Below, one piece after another: positions 10,331 through 17,833 of a stretch of 46,905 nucleotides of DNA (positions within the stretch are counted from its first letter, which is position 1; every line of letters begins with the position of its first letter). The notes below the pieces were generated by a model that was not told the origin of the DNA, did no database searches, and saw only the letters and a program-made list of their open reading frames with translations. Made by a program: the position numbers and the translations under genes. Source of the DNA: an uncultured Prevotellaceae bacterium (GTDB lineage Bacteria > Bacteroidota > Bacteroidia > Bacteroidales > Bacteroidaceae); contig CAMKEM010000019.1 in NCBI GenBank assembly GCA_946411565.1, positions 1 through 46,905 of the forward strand, read 5' to 3'.

Positions 10331-10418
10331 GCCCCCCTCCATCTCCCCCGAGGGGGAGGGGCTTGTAGATAGTATTTATGTATCTAAAAAGCTCCCCCCT
10401 CGGGGGCTGGAGGGGGCT
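10331..10418. repeat. Palindromic repeat family 1, copy A
   Basis: Two C-rich/G-rich hairpin arms in inverted orientation (10331-10361 and 10391-10418) separated by about 30 AT-rich nt. Each arm holds a CTCCCCC..GAGGGGG-type core. Shorter than the other copies (see 14196, 14977, 26522, 35071, 38804, 40585). It lies between the yfhO start codon and its promoter, so it would be in the yfhO 5' leader. Confidence 0.7.
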
Positions 10419-10434
10419 TATTTTCTTGCGAGTG

Positions 10435-10466
10435 CAAAATTAGACAAAAAAACTGATATTTCCAAA
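10435..10466 (-). promoter_or_regulatory. Promoter for yfhO
   Basis: Minus strand: TTTG (10463-10466), 20-nt spacer, TAATTTTG (10435-10442). Transcripts would carry repeat copy A in a leader of about 110 nt. Confidence 0.65.
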
Positions 10467-10529
10467 AATAATTATGCGTTTTCCTTGTCAATACAAAGAA
10501 AACCTCCTGAACACCAGTTTTCCACTATA

Positions 10530-10853
10530 CTATTTTCTCTTTACTCGTCTGGTTAGTTTTGATGGTTCTCTACGCATATCCCAGAAATCGGAAACATAAA
10601 CATTCTCTTCATCGTACTTGTAAACAACTTTATTATACTTTCCGACAATCACACTTCTATACAGAATAGGCTCATTAACAAGCAATTCTTCTTGTGCGGC
10701 AATCTCTGGATACTTTGAAATTCGAGAAATCCATTTATCGACCTCTGCTTTCTGTTTGTATGCAGCCTTTATCCCAAACTCATTACGGACATAAGTCAGA
10801 GTGTTGATGTATTCCTTTTCTGAATAAATAGACCAGACAACATTTAGCTCCAT
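10530..10853 (-). CDS. ParE/RelE-family toxin of a type II toxin-antitoxin pair
   Basis: A 107-aa protein with the RelE/ParE superfamily pattern. An N-terminal strand and two helices (about 5-45, with YVRNEFG and WISRIS) lead to a C-terminal sheet (YRSVIVGKYNKVVYKYDEENVYVSDFWDMRREP). It is basic overall, especially at the C-terminus. The second gene of its operon, it overlaps the preceding antitoxin candidate by ten bases. Whether it acts as an mRNA interferase or a gyrase poison cannot be told here. Confidence 0.75.
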   Translation of the reverse strand: MELNVVWSIYSEKEYINTLTYVRNEFGIKAAYKQKAEVDKWISRISKYPEIAAQEELLVNEPILYRSVIVGKYNKVVYKYDEENVYVSDFWDMRREPSKLTRRVKRK

Positions 10854-11170
10854 GACTCAAACAATGCTTCTACATCCTTATTCACCTCATCCTGAGATTT
10901 CAACTCACCATTAGCAAACTGCTGTTCAGAAATCATGATTCGATTATGCAATTCTTCCATTGTGTATGAAGCACCTATTTGCTTGTCTTTTTGCAACAAA
11001 AGATTATGCAAACGCTCTTCCAATATTCTCTGAACACTTTCTGCCTGATTGGCAATAAGAGTCCAAAGAGCATCAACCTGAGATATGGAATTGGGATAAG
11101 CAACAGACGGTTCATTTGCCATCAATTGCTCATCAAAAATACTTTCATATTTAAATTCCTTTTTTTCCAT
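10844..11170 (-). CDS. Probable cognate antitoxin (hypothetical protein)
   Basis: A 108-aa acidic, mostly helical protein (YTMEELHNRIMISEQQFANGELKSQDEVNKDVEALFESWS) directly upstream of the toxin and overlapping it. The central part has hydrophobic heptads (LWTLIANQAESVQRILEERLHNLL) suggesting a coiled coil. The C-terminal helix with DEV..DVEALF is typical of toxin-neutralising tails. No DNA-binding fold is obvious. The role is inferred from gene order, overlap and charge. Confidence 0.65.
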   Translation of the reverse strand: MEKKEFKYESIFDEQLMANEPSVAYPNSISQVDALWTLIANQAESVQRILEERLHNLLLQKDKQIGASYTMEELHNRIMISEQQFANGELKSQDEVNKDVEALFESWS

Positions 11171-11192
11171 AAGTATATTGTTTACTTGCGTG

Positions 11193-11224
11193 CAAATTTA
11201 GACAAAAAAAATGACACCTCCAAA
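11193..11224 (-). promoter_or_regulatory. Promoter for the toxin-antitoxin operon
   Basis: Minus strand: TTTG (11221-11224), 20-nt spacer, TAAATTTG (11193-11200), 22 nt before the antitoxin start codon. Confidence 0.7.
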
Positions 11225-11762
11225 CAAATTAAGTGTAATTAGCGAAAAACACCAATAACAAACATTACAAAAAAGGAATCCTCAACATTTTTTCCGAAAC
11301 AAATGTAGCGGACATTTTTCATTTATCCTATTTTCTAGGCAATATTTAAAATTGGAAAAGTTTTTGGGTTACACCGTTGCACCTTTGCGGTTTTTAGCAT
11401 ACATTTTAACTGATTTACAATACGTTAGATGCGGTGCAACGGTACCAAAACAGTTACACCTTTTGGTGCAACGGTTTGGGGACTGTTGCACCCAAGATAA
11501 AAAGCTATAATTCAGCACATTAACCAACTCAAAACAGCAAAGGTGCAACGGTGCAACCTAAAAACTTTTCTCATTTATATTTTACACATAGGGTTGCACC
11601 ACTATGCTTCTTCTTTGGTTCTTCTTTGCCTCCCCTCTTTCACCGTTTCAGGAAAGGGTGAGGAATGGGATTTGCACCGACTTTGGTACGGATTTGAAGC
11701 GGATTTGGAGCGAAGGTACATCGGACTTAGAAGGGAATGGGATTCTACTTATGGAAAAGCTA
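11225..11762. repeat. Gene-free block with GGTGCAAC octamer cluster in a long inverted repeat
   Basis: Two 40-nt arms (11355-11394 and 11531-11570) are reverse complements at 37 of 40 positions. Seven perfect GGTGCAAC/GTTGCACC octamers lie at 11376, 11433, 11465, 11485, 11542, 11550 and 11593, plus degenerate GTTACACC near 11367 and 11453. From about 11645 to 11745 the sequence changes to loosely repeated CGGATTT/CGGACTT units. No credible gene is seen. The spaced octamers resemble iterons or a binding array; function unknown. Confidence 0.75.
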
Positions 11763-12788
11763 TCATTTCCGACAGAGAAACACAACACTAATTCCTGCAA
11801 TAGAATATAACAACCACCAACCTTGCACAGCCAATTCGTCAATAATAGGTAATAACTCAAGTTGTTCTATCGGCAGACCATAAATCTGAATGAGGAATAA
11901 TGTCACAACCTTGAAACAAAGGAAATGCCACGTCAGTATCGTCAGGGTATTATTGCCGACAAAATTCAGCATATTGGAGAGTTTGATGGTGAGGTGGTTA
12001 CTTGCCGTTATCATCCATTGGCATAATCCCCAAAGCATCAGTATTCCCATCAATGCCACGAGCATGGCAGGGAACATCGTTGGCAAAGTCGCATCGGTCA
12101 TTTCATGTGGCAAAAACATTTCGCCTACGGCAACAAGAACAGCAAACAGGATAACCGCCATATAATGTATTGGTTGCTTGCCTTTTAGATAGGATACGCC
12201 AGCAAATATATGCCCCAAGGCCATATATGCTCCTGCGAAAAACATTCGGAACACAATACGCATAGCACCAACACAAGGCATCAGCAAAAGACAGGCGGCA
12301 CTTCCCAATATCAGGATGGCGAACGTCCATTTAGCGCCCACCACTCTACGACAAACGTAGAACAGCATTGATGCTCCAAATAGCGTATTTAGAAACCAAT
12401 AGGCACCAAGTAGTGGTTCTGCACCACTCATCACGAACTGCTTCAGCACAGCTATGCCCATCTTTTGGTATGTGTATGGAGCTTCATCACACAATGATCC
12501 ATAGATGTGAAGTGAGCAGAACACATTATGCAGCAGTACCATAGGGACACCATATTTCACGAAAGGCCACCACAAGCCACGTAGGCGATGCTTGACAAAA
12601 GTGATAGCATCACCAAGATGTTTCTCCTTAAAGCAATATCCACTTACAAAGAAAAACAATGGCACATGAAACATGTAGATGTATTTATGTGCCCAGTTAT
12701 CATAAGGAAGAGAATGACCTATCACCACAAGGATGATGGCCATTCCTCTTACCATGCTGACAACGGGATTGCGTCCCGATATCTCCAT
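11763..12788 (-). CDS. Acyltransferase-3 family membrane protein
   Basis: A 341-aa integral membrane protein of the acyltransferase-3 (OafA/NodX-like) family, which move acyl groups onto extracytoplasmic sugars. Family features: MVRGMAIILVVIGHS at 12-26 (conserved Arg and the GHS catalytic-His region) and FHVPLFFFVSGYCF (40-53). About ten hydrophobic segments follow. It begins 26 nt after the flotillin stop codon on the same strand, so it is probably the last gene of the nfeD-flotillin operon. The acceptor substrate is not deducible. Confidence 0.85.
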   Translation of the reverse strand: MEISGRNPVVSMVRGMAIILVVIGHSLPYDNWAHKYIYMFHVPLFFFVSGYCFKEKHLGDAITFVKHRLRGLWWPFVKYGVPMVLLHNVFCSLHIYGSLCDEAPYTYQKMGIAVLKQFVMSGAEPLLGAYWFLNTLFGASMLFYVCRRVVGAKWTFAILILGSAACLLLMPCVGAMRIVFRMFFAGAYMALGHIFAGVSYLKGKQPIHYMAVILFAVLVAVGEMFLPHEMTDATLPTMFPAMLVALMGILMLWGLCQWMITASNHLTIKLSNMLNFVGNNTLTILTWHFLCFKVVTLFLIQIYGLPIEQLELLPIIDELAVQGWWLLYSIAGISVVFLCRK

Positions 12789-12814
12789 TTTAACTAAGTA
12801 TTTTCTATTTTCAA

Positions 12815-14182
12815 CTATTCATTTTTAACTTCAGGCTCAGCCTCTTCCTCTGCCTTCTTGCCGAGGTAAGATGGCAATGACATTCCTGCCTGATCAAAGA
12901 GATCCTGCAATGGAGGAACAGACTTCATGAGTCCACTAACGAAATTGGCTGTTGAGCCTTTGCCATCAGCACTTGCACCAGAGTCCCAAACAGTAACCTT
13001 ATCGATATTGATACCCTTGACAGCCTCAACCTGAGTCTTGACAAGCTCTGGGAGCTTTTCGAGCAAGAGCAGCGTGTAAGCCTTTGTAGCATCGCCACCT
13101 GCAGCCTGAATCATCTTGTCGTAACCCTGTGCCTGCTTGTTAAGGATCTCGAACAGACCGCGAGCCTCAGCCTCCATCTTAGCATACTGAGCATCAGCCT
13201 GACCACGAGCATTAACACGAATCTTCTCTGCCTCAGCCTCAGCCTCAATAATCTTACGACGCTTCTCAATCTCCTGAGATACAAGCACGTTAGCCGACTG
13301 TGTAGCACGCTCTCTTTCGGCACGAGCCTCCTCGGCTTTCTGCTCAGCAGAATATGCCTCTTCGAGAGCCTTTGCCTGTGCAACCTTCTCGGCAGCAACA
13401 GCCTTACGCTGTGCCTCAGCCTCACGCTCACGACGAACAGCATCAGAGTTAGCAATCTCTACCTTTGCCTCGTTCTCACCCTTTACAGCCTGTGCGTTAG
13501 CCTCGGCTGTACGGATACGGGTTTCACGATTTGCATCAGCCTTACCAATCTCACCAATCTTCTCCTGCTCAGCCACACGCACCTTAGCCTCGTTAATAGC
13601 CTTTGCAGCAGCCTCCTGACCAAGAGCCTCGATATAGCCTGACTCATCATTAATATCGGTTACGTTCACGTTGATCAGACGAAGACCTATCTTCTTCAAT
13701 TCAACCTCCACGTTGCCAGAGATAGCCTCAAGGAACTTGTCACGGTCTGAGTTCAATTCCTCAATACTCATTGTAGCAATAACCAGACGCAACTGACCAA
13801 AGAGAATATCACGAGCAAGTTCCTGTATCTGTTGTGCTGTGAGTCCGAGCAAACGCTCTGCAGCAGCGGTCATACATTCATCATCCGTAGAGATACCAAC
13901 GGTGAATCGGCAAGGGACATCCACACGGATGTTCTGACGAGACAAAGCGTTGGTGAGGTTCGCATCAATACTAATAGGTGTGAGCGAGAGATACGCATAA
14001 TCCTCAATAATAGGCCACACGAAAGCACCTCCACCATGAACGCACTTAGCCGATTTCTTACTGCCACTACCGCCATAGATAACAAGGATCTTATCCGAAG
14101 GACAACGACGATAGCGATTGATAACAGCTGCGAAGAGTACAACAAGTACTACGATTCCAGCAATAGGTAATGCCATTTCCAT
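12815..14182 (-). CDS. floT: Flotillin-like SPFH-domain membrane scaffold protein
   Basis: A 455-aa flotillin of the FloT/YqiK type that oligomerises in membranes and is thought to organise functional membrane microdomains. Residues 4-22 form an N-terminal membrane segment. The SPFH (band 7) domain spans about 28-200, and a long Ala/Glu/Lys-rich coiled coil (about 200-350, with repeated AEA-KI and EAEA units) is the flotillin hallmark. A C-terminal oligomerisation region ends in an acidic tail. It lies downstream of an NfeD-like gene, the classic partner (compare yuaF-floT of Bacillus subtilis), although a repeat element of about 200 bp separates the two. Confidence 0.9.
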   Translation of the reverse strand: MEMALPIAGIVVLVVLFAAVINRYRRCPSDKILVIYGGSGSKKSAKCVHGGGAFVWPIIEDYAYLSLTPISIDANLTNALSRQNIRVDVPCRFTVGISTDDECMTAAAERLLGLTAQQIQELARDILFGQLRLVIATMSIEELNSDRDKFLEAISGNVEVELKKIGLRLINVNVTDINDESGYIEALGQEAAAKAINEAKVRVAEQEKIGEIGKADANRETRIRTAEANAQAVKGENEAKVEIANSDAVRREREAEAQRKAVAAEKVAQAKALEEAYSAEQKAEEARAERERATQSANVLVSQEIEKRRKIIEAEAEAEKIRVNARGQADAQYAKMEAEARGLFEILNKQAQGYDKMIQAAGGDATKAYTLLLLEKLPELVKTQVEAVKGINIDKVTVWDSGASADGKGSTANFVSGLMKSVPPLQDLFDQAGMSLPSYLGKKAEEEAEPEVKNE

Positions 14183-14195
14183 ATAAAAAAATACG

Positions 14196-14396
14196 ACCCC
14201 TTCCCTGTCCTACGGACATCCCTTCCCCGTAAGGGGCAGGGAGGCTGGCGCAGAACGGATTGCCAGAGCCTTTGTTTTTATTTAGATTAATAATTAATTG
14301 ATAATTCCTGTTTTACAAATTACACTAATAGTTTTTCGTACTGCGCTAGCCTCTTGCCCCTCATGGGGAAAGATGCCCGCAGGGCAAAAAGGGGTC
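14196..14396. repeat. Palindromic repeat family 1, copy B
   Basis: Inverted arms of about 60 nt (14196-14260 and 14337-14396) with outer ends GACCCCTT/AAGGGGTC. Each contains two small hairpins (CTACGGAC-like and CCCCGTAAGGGG) and a GGCTGGCGCAGAACG segment. The AT-rich centre is about 75 nt. It is nearly identical to copy C, including GGATTGCCAGAG, so the two are recent relatives. It fills the gap between the NfeD and flotillin genes. Confidence 0.8.
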
Positions 14397-14967
14397 ACTC
14401 CACCTTCAACACAGTACCTTCCACAGCTACCACCTTGACTCTCTTACCAGTAGCGATAGCCTCACCAGTACTCACGGCATCAAACTCGTGTATGCTTCCG
14501 TTCAGACTAATCTGCACTTTTCCCCTACCCTCGCCTACAGCTGGGATGCGAAGATACACGTCACAAGTTTTGCCTACACAGTCAGCAATCTTATACGCAC
14601 CGTTATGTTCCAGTTTCTTGAGTTTCTTTATAAGGAAAATTGTAGCATAGGAGAATAAACCTCCAACACAGATAGCCAAGAGATACAGCACAGCCTTGCT
14701 GTTTATATCATCATAGAAACTGACACCAGTCCATCCGAAGCCGACAAAGAAATTTACAAGCGAACGGATGGAGAACAGACTCACCGCCCCGCCAGTATCC
14801 ATCGTATCTGCATTAAAATCACCAACATCAAAGTCCATATCATGATCCATGCCTATCATAGTAAGGATAGCCTGTATCAGAAATATTGTGGACGAAACAA
14901 GAGCACAGCCCCAGAAGACCTGCGCAGCGGGATCTAAGCCCCGAAACCATATCAATAGCTCATTCAT
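14395..14967 (-). CDS. NfeD-like membrane protein (flotillin partner)
   Basis: A membrane protein with a C-terminal OB-fold typical of the NfeD/YuaF family. From the start I choose (MNELLIWF) it has 190 residues. There are three hydrophobic segments (about 15-35, 65-82, 88-110), then a soluble domain (GKTCDVYLRIPAVGEGRGKVQISLNG, then VEGTVLKVE). The frame extends upstream to an ATG at 15000, but those eleven residues (MPVGQEGVLST) come from repeat copy C and are probably not native. It lies upstream of the flotillin, supporting a joint role in membrane organisation. Confidence 0.85.
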   Translation of the reverse strand: MNELLIWFRGLDPAAQVFWGCALVSSTIFLIQAILTMIGMDHDMDFDVGDFNADTMDTGGAVSLFSIRSLVNFFVGFGWTGVSFYDDINSKAVLYLLAICVGGLFSYATIFLIKKLKKLEHNGAYKIADCVGKTCDVYLRIPAVGEGRGKVQISLNGSIHEFDAVSTGEAIATGKRVKVVAVEGTVLKVE

Positions 14968-14976
14968 AGTAGATAG

Positions 14977-15164
14977 GACCCCTTCCTGCCCTACGGGCAT
15001 CCTTCCCCGTAAGGGGCAGGAGGCTGGCGCAGAACGGATTGCCAGAGTCTTGGTTTTAATTATTTAGACTAAAAAATATTGAAAATTCTATTTAATATAT
15101 CTTCGTACTGCGCCAGCCTCTTCCCCCTTTATGGGGGAGGATGCCCGACGGGCAGGAAGGGGTC
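14977..15164. repeat. Palindromic repeat family 1, copy C
   Basis: Inverted arms (14977-15040 and 15101-15164) with outer ends GACCCCTT/AAGGGGTC and the same GGCTGGCGCAGAACGGATT segment as copy B. The right arm is coding: it specifies the last 25 residues of the nuclease gene. The left arm could supply an alternative start for the NfeD gene. Confidence 0.85.
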
Positions 15165-16059
15165 TTTCTTCAAAATCATCCAGATTTCTCATCGACTCTA
15201 ACCTGTTCTCAATTCCATCAGGCAATTCGCAGAAGAAGTCGAGCTTCGTCATCTTCTCTATCTGGTCGATGCTTCTAACTGCCTGTCTCATCGGCAGGCT
15301 CACATCCGTATTGTCATAGTAGAAGGCAATTCCCTTCTCCTTTCCTTTATTCAGACATGCCACAACCTTGAAGAATCCATCTGGTACTGCCACTCGATGG
15401 CTAACACCGATATACTCTGGAACATTATTCTTATATACAGGACCGCATACTATATATATGCTCCCCATCCTCTTTGCCCATCTTCTGCAAGCAGACTCAA
15501 GACGTTCCCATGAAACATGGTTAAGCTCACGTACTTGCGGACAGACATTCGACATATAGAAGCAATCGTGCATTGCAGCGGCACTCCATTTCATATCACC
15601 TGCCGGACACATGTGTCCTCTGTCATATTTGGTACCTTTATAATCATAGAAAGCAACACGATTTGCCTCTGGTAAGGCATCATCTGGAACAAATTCAAAA
15701 CCTTTGCGGTCAAGTCTGCCCTTCGCCTCTGCCGAAGTCAGTTCCCACGCTACCCAGTCAGGGGTATTCATCTCGTAATTGAAATACGACACATATCCCG
15801 TCTTCACAAGCAACTGCCCATGTTTTCGACCTTTCGCAGCATTTTTGAGAGTAACCAACGGCTTAATGTCACCACTACTTGCATTTCCAGGTATTGCCAT
15901 TGCAGCCATCATACTCTTCTGGCTACCACCAGCGAGTTTTCCCTTGAGATACTGCAAGGCACTCGTCTGTGTCACCACGAAAGTGGCTACTACCAATGCA
16001 AGAGCGAGGACACTATTTACAAGTCCAAAGCCTAATCTCTTGTTCCTTCTTTTTCTCAT
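15088..16059 (-). CDS. DNA/RNA non-specific endonuclease (NUC family), membrane-anchored
   Basis: A 323-aa extracytoplasmic sugar-non-specific nuclease. The basic start (MRKRRNKR) is followed by one membrane segment (about 12-30), then the bba-metal nuclease domain with DRGHMCPAGDM (146-156; catalytic His149) and SNVCPQ...LNHVSWERLE (170-188; metal-binding Asn). The open frame extends to 16149, but that part reads through tRNA-Pro, so I start at the Met three bases beyond the tRNA. The last 25 residues (RPLPARRASSPIKGEE...) come from repeat copy C. Likely role: degradation of extracellular nucleic acid. Confidence 0.88.
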   Translation of the reverse strand: MRKRRNKRLGFGLVNSVLALALVVATFVVTQTSALQYLKGKLAGGSQKSMMAAMAIPGNASSGDIKPLVTLKNAAKGRKHGQLLVKTGYVSYFNYEMNTPDWVAWELTSAEAKGRLDRKGFEFVPDDALPEANRVAFYDYKGTKYDRGHMCPAGDMKWSAAAMHDCFYMSNVCPQVRELNHVSWERLESACRRWAKRMGSIYIVCGPVYKNNVPEYIGVSHRVAVPDGFFKVVACLNKGKEKGIAFYYDNTDVSLPMRQAVRSIDQIEKMTKLDFFCELPDGIENRLESMRNLDDFEERPLPARRASSPIKGEEAGAVRRYIK

Positions 16060-16061
16060 AG

Positions 16062-16135
16062 TCGGGGTGACCAGACTCGAACTGGCGACCACACGCCCCC
16101 CAGACGCGTACGCTAACCAACTGCGCCACACCCCG
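16062..16135 (-). tRNA. tRNA-Pro(GGG)
   Basis: A 74-nt cloverleaf on the minus strand: acceptor CGGGGTG/CACCCCG with discriminator A, D arm GCGC-AGTTGGTTA-GCGT, anticodon stem CGCGT/GCGTG with loop CTGGGGG (anticodon GGG, proline codon CCC), 5-nt variable loop, and T arm GCCAG-TTCGAGT-CTGGT. The 3' CCA is not encoded. It ends two bases before the nuclease ATG, so the two may be cotranscribed and processed. Confidence 0.92.
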
Positions 16136-16140
16136 AATTC

Positions 16141-16243
16141 ATGTACCATGTACCATTTACTATTTACAATTTAGCTAGCGCGACACAAATGTCAAAATAG
16201 CCAAATAGTAATTGTACATGGTAAATGGTAAATTGTACATATA
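16141..16243. repeat. Short inverted TACAATTTACCAT-type repeats upstream of tRNA-Pro
   Basis: ATGTACCATGTACCATTTAC (16140-16159) is followed by inverted relatives (ACATGGTAAATGGTAAATTG at 16216-16235). Related TACAATTTACCA pieces occur at 2652-2680 and 40656-40675. They lie in the leader between the tRNA promoter and the tRNA. Confidence 0.5.
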
Positions 16244-16253
16244 TTGACGAGTG

Positions 16254-16285
16254 CAAAGATAAATAAAAATTATGATATCTGCAAT
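16254..16285 (-). promoter_or_regulatory. Promoter for tRNA-Pro and downstream nuclease
   Basis: Minus strand: ATTG at 16282-16285 (three of four matches to TTTG), 20-nt spacer, TATCTTTG (16254-16261). Confidence 0.5.
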
Positions 16286-16369
16286 TTTTTTCTAATATTT
16301 TTTTGTCCATATAACATATATTATCCATATACGCTATATAGCAAAAGACAGCCAGAATAAAAATTCCTT

Positions 16370-16475
16370 CTTCCTCCCTTCATCCTCCGTATTAACTCCG
16401 CTCTTCCTCCTATGATTCTATAGTTCATGAAGCGGAGGATGAACGAAGGTATAGCGAAGGATCAACGGAGGCATA
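16370..16475. repeat. Intergenic inverted/tandem GGAGGAT-type repeat
   Basis: TTCATCCTCCG (16379-16389) and its exact reverse complement (16433-16443) flank further CTCCG/CGAAGG units. It is part of a 560-nt gene-free gap. The pattern resembles other loosely periodic intergenic repeats near 11645-11745 and 46760-46860. Confidence 0.5.
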
Positions 16476-16551
16476 AAAAGGCCACGGACTTAAACCTGCG
16501 ATTTGCTATTTTGAGATCGAACAGACGATAAGTCTATACTCGCTAAAAATA

Positions 16552-16586
16552 AAATGAGCTGAAGGAATCGCTCCTTCAGCTCATTT
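16552..16586 (-). terminator. Terminator of the sigma/anti-sigma operon
   Basis: A perfect 15-bp stem (16552-16566 with 16572-16586; AAATGAGCTGAAGGA) with a 5-nt loop. On the minus strand it is followed by a T-rich run, about 110 nt past the stop codon of the 374-aa gene. Confidence 0.75.
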
Positions 16587-16696
16587 CTTGTTTTCGTCAT
16601 CGTTGGCTCTAATTTCTTTATAGAAACCTTACTTTCATCATCGTCTCAATTTTTCGTCATCATTTTATATCTATTTCCTAAAAAAGACTTTTTCTA

Positions 16697-17821
16697 TTAT
16701 TTCACTACCACTCTTTCGTGATAATCGAATGCTTTCTGGTTGTCCCTGAGACCATCGACACTCAGGTTCTGAATGCTGAAGCCCCTATTTTCATCTAATG
16801 GCGAATCACCTGGTTCAAGGAACGTTAGAGTAGTTGCATCCAAAGGAACGGGCTCAAACTTCAATAAGAAAGCAATATAATCACCAGAATAGCCCTTAAT
16901 CATGAACTGACGATTCATTGGCAATCCTTGTATCCCACGAAGTTTATATACCTTACCTGATTGATCTATCAATCTGGTATTATTTGAGAAACTCCAGTAC
17001 TCTGTCATCCAATTCTGTTCACACTTAACACCCAGATAGGCTGTGTCCTTTGTAAGCCAGATGGCCATCTCGTAATCGAGACCAGGTTTAACGAGTTGCA
17101 CATTGTCATATACAGCCCAACTATTCAGGTTATTCCTGTTATAGTTTTTCTCTGGGGTTACTATCTTTGGAATATGGAAACTAGGCTTGCGATCATAGCC
17201 TTTAATCTCATTCCTGTTAATCGTATAGGTGCTATATCCGCTGAATCCCCAGTTCTGAACACCATAGATTGTAATTGTCTTCGTGCTTTCAGGCAGGCGA
17301 GGGAAATACACCTTCATATCAATGTAATCACCTTTCTTTGCTCTCATGCCAAAGTGAGTTCCATACATATCAGGCACAGTACGGCTGGCACGATACAACA
17401 CACCCGTCTCACGATCAAGAATTGCAGTCTCCTCGTTTGCCACCCACATCTGCGTAACCTCGTCAGCAGGCATCTGCATATAGCAATGCAAAACAGTACT
17501 GTCACCTTCTTCCGTCAGAGTCCATCCCATAGGCACTCTGTCCGTGTTTTTGGGGGCATTCTTCAGATTAGGGAACAATTCCTCCATGTTGTTGATGACA
17601 GGAACATCATCCACCCATTTGAAACCCTTAATCCACGAATTATTCGTAGGATTCCACACCACAGCATCTTTGTTAGTCTGTGGGTCATGTTCTGTTTTCG
17701 TAGGACAATAGTCAAAAAACAACGCACCTTTGACAAGAACCTTGGTGTCATTAGTTTGTGCCACTCCCATCATGCAGAAGCATGATAGCAAGCATATCAT
17801 TGTGAACCTTATATCTTTCAT
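16697..17821 (-). CDS. Secreted hypothetical protein with two copies of a beta-rich domain
   Basis: A 374-aa protein with a signal peptide (MKDIRFTMICLLSCFCMMGVAQ). I do not recognise a named family. Two repeated beta-rich units are visible. The second (about 255-365) has RLIDQSGKVYKLRG then AFLLKFEPVPLDATTL and GFSIQNLSV. This closely matches the N-terminal domain of the thioredoxin-like protein at 19552 (NFALHFEPVTNPTTRL, GFRIWNIHQV). The first copy (about 105-215) has DMKVYFPRLPESTKTITIYG. Third gene of the sigma/anti-sigma operon, 12 nt after the anti-sigma gene, so it is probably a regulated or sensory envelope component. Confidence 0.75.
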   Translation of the reverse strand: MKDIRFTMICLLSCFCMMGVAQTNDTKVLVKGALFFDYCPTKTEHDPQTNKDAVVWNPTNNSWIKGFKWVDDVPVINNMEELFPNLKNAPKNTDRVPMGWTLTEEGDSTVLHCYMQMPADEVTQMWVANEETAILDRETGVLYRASRTVPDMYGTHFGMRAKKGDYIDMKVYFPRLPESTKTITIYGVQNWGFSGYSTYTINRNEIKGYDRKPSFHIPKIVTPEKNYNRNNLNSWAVYDNVQLVKPGLDYEMAIWLTKDTAYLGVKCEQNWMTEYWSFSNNTRLIDQSGKVYKLRGIQGLPMNRQFMIKGYSGDYIAFLLKFEPVPLDATTLTFLEPGDSPLDENRGFSIQNLSVDGLRDNQKAFDYHERVVVK

Positions 17822-17833
17822 ATTCTTTTTCTT

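Noticed and set aside
11543..11810. Two overlapping plus-strand ORFs (82 and 68 codons) in the octamer region
   Set aside because: They translate the repeat units and overlap the 3' end of the acyltransferase gene; no protein-like pattern.
12815..15000. Flotillin/NfeD pair as part of an anti-phage system
   Set aside because: The pair is a common housekeeping membrane-organisation module and no defence partner is adjacent.
16059..16149. Longer nuclease ORF starting at 16149
   Set aside because: The extra 30 codons read through the whole tRNA-Pro gene, so the start must lie after it.
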